Under the pieces are notes generated by a model that was not told the origin of the DNA, did not search any database, and saw only the letters and a program-made list of their open reading frames with translations. The translations under genes and the position numbers were made by a program. Shown here piece after piece: positions 38,571-39,495 of a DNA stretch of 39,495 nt (its first letter is position 1; each line of letters begins with the position of its first letter). Source of the DNA: Acidimicrobiia bacterium (lineage in GTDB: Bacteria; Actinomycetota; Acidimicrobiia; Acidimicrobiales; Bin134); NCBI GenBank assembly GCA_022825005.1, contig JAJDYU010000033.1, positions 1 through 39,495 on the forward strand, in the 5' to 3' direction.

Positions 38571-38581
38571 TGCGTAACGCA
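38571..38581. promoter_or_regulatory. Short palindrome upstream of the MerR-TetR gene
   Basis: TGCGT-A-ACGCA is a perfect 11-bp palindrome in the 67-bp gap between the flavoprotein stop (38601) and the regulator start (38533), both on the minus strand. It is a possible autoregulatory site. It shares no obvious sequence with the palindrome before hpnC. Confidence 0.25.
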
Positions 38582-38600
38582 AACTCGTGGCCGCGGATGG

Positions 38601-39495
38601 CTACTCCTGTTCGGCGATTTTGACGGCTTCTTCGAAGCTCGTGCCCTGTTCGATGAGGTTGCGGTACTTCATCACATGGCGGGGGCGGTTGAAGCCGAGC
38701 ACCCCGACCAGACGGCCGGCTCGGCCGTAGAGGGCGGCAAACCGCCGCTCCTCGGTCGATCCGGTGATGATGCGCACCTCGTCGTCGGGCCGGGCCCGCC
38801 CGGCCAGCTGGATCTTGCGGTCGTACTGATCGCTCCAGAACCAGGGCACCGGGGCATAGGGCTGAGCCTCCTCATCGGAGGCCAGCAGGCGGAGCGCAGC
38901 ATGCTGGCCCTGGGCAATGGCGTTGTCCCAGTGCTCCACCCGCATGATCTCGCCGAACAGTTGGTTGGGCCAGCGAGCCACGTCACCGGCGGCGGCGATG
39001 CCCGGGGCGGCCAGGCAGGTGTCGTCGCACACCACCCCGTTGTCCAACTCCAACCCCGATCCCTCCAGCCACTCGGTGTTGGGAGCCACCCCGATGCCCA
39101 CCACCACCACATCGGCGTCAACCGATGTGCCGTCGCTCAAGTTCACCCGCTCCACCCGGCCATGGCCGTCAAAGCCGTCGACGCCCACGCCGAGCCGCAA
39201 GTCCACCCCGTGGTCTCGGTGCACATCAGCGCACACCGTGCCGATCTCGGTGCCCAAAACGCGGCCCAGCGGCACCGGGAGGGCCTCGATCACCGTGACC
39301 TCCAGGCCCCGCTCCCGGGCGGTGGCCGCCACCTCGGCGCCGATAAATCCGGCACCTACCACCGCCACCCGCTGTGGGGAGGCCTCCAGCTCTGCTCGGA
39401 TGGCCAGGCAGTCGTCCAGGCCCCGCAGGGTGTAGATGCCGTCGAGGCCGTTGGTGGGCAGCTCCCGACACCGGGCCCCGGTGGCGATGAGAATG
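38601..39495 (-). CDS. NAD(P)/FAD-dependent oxidoreductase, ferredoxin reductase-like (partial, N-terminus beyond window)
   Basis: About 298 residues are visible; the N-terminal FAD-binding part lies beyond the right edge. The open frame reads from 39494 through LIATGARCRELPTNGLDGIY, then the NAD(P)-binding motif VAVVGAGFIGAEVAA (GxGxxG), the second FAD motif AAGDVARWPN and a C-terminal reductase domain with VPWFWSDQYDRKIQLAG. This layout fits rubredoxin/ferredoxin reductases that serve P450s and dioxygenases (PdR or BphA4 type). It could pass electrons to the P450 at 12354-13589, but the distance is large. The next gene, MerR-TetR, follows after 67 bp. Confidence 0.9.
   Translation of the reverse strand, partial: ILIATGARCRELPTNGLDGIYTLRGLDDCLAIRAELEASPQRVAVVGAGFIGAEVAATARERGLEVTVIEALPVPLGRVLGTEIGTVCADVHRDHGVDLRLGVGVDGFDGHGRVERVNLSDGTSVDADVVVVGIGVAPNTEWLEGSGLELDNGVVCDDTCLAAPGIAAAGDVARWPNQLFGEIMRVEHWDNAIAQGQHAALRLLASDEEAQPYAPVPWFWSDQYDRKIQLAGRARPDDEVRIITGSTEERRFAALYGRAGRLVGVLGFNRPRHVMKYRNLIEQGTSFEEAVKIAEQE

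Overview
The window is high-GC, gene-dense DNA with short intergenic gaps and many stop/start overlaps of the ATGA, GTGA, TGATG or TAGTG type. Gene content points to a free-living or host-associated actinobacterium, most plausibly Acidimicrobiia. The signs are a DUF3499-like protein, an Rpf-like transglycosylase, a luciferase-like (LLM) flavin oxidoreductase, many acyl-CoA, amidohydrolase and P450 genes, and an actinobacterial-style hopanoid operon. The taxonomic placement is inference from gene content only. No rRNA, tRNA, CRISPR array, transposase or phage gene was seen.

Left part (1-10852). A truncated minus-strand gene sits at the left edge. Next comes a plus-strand operon of crotonase, acyl-CoA dehydrogenase and an APH-fold phosphotransferase. 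It resembles a split form of the kinase/dehydrogenase pair of animal ACAD10/11 and bacterial Lva systems. A minus-strand aquaporin-ROK kinase pair follows. Divergent from it runs a plus-strand group: an orphan CoxL-like molybdenum hydroxylase large subunit, a cupin, a TauD-like dioxygenase, a secreted protein with two Rpf-like domains (only one with the catalytic Glu), and an LLM flavoprotein.

Middle part (10844-25908). A minus-strand run holds two amidohydrolases, Fe-type superoxide dismutase, a cytochrome P450, a third amidohydrolase and a 90-residue unknown. A perfect 37-bp tandem duplication lies between the dismutase and the P450. Then come a DUF3499-like gene, divergent M29/NicX-like and aldo/keto reductase genes, and a purine nucleoside salvage operon (adenosine kinase, purine nucleoside phosphorylase, PGM2-like phosphomutase). 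A PhyH-like dioxygenase and a Gfo/Idh-aldo/keto reductase pair complete the region.

Right part (25993-39495). A VapBC toxin-antitoxin pair with a probable leaderless promoter is followed by an alpha/beta hydrolase and an M1 aminopeptidase. The rest is a seven-gene, tightly coupled hopanoid operon read right to left: hpnC, hpnD, hpnE, polyprenyl synthase, shc, hpnG, hpnH. Together these genes could make C30 hopene from isoprenyl diphosphates and then extend it through adenosylhopane. Directly upstream, in the same direction, lies an unusual regulator that joins a MerR-type and a TetR-type DNA-binding domain. A 16-bp palindrome lies between it and hpnC. A ferredoxin-reductase-like flavoprotein gene runs off the right edge.

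The most interesting points are the MerR-TetR hybrid beside the hopanoid operon, the split ACAD10/11-like module with altered active sites, the half-dead tandem Rpf protein, and the orphan molybdenum hydroxylase subunit.
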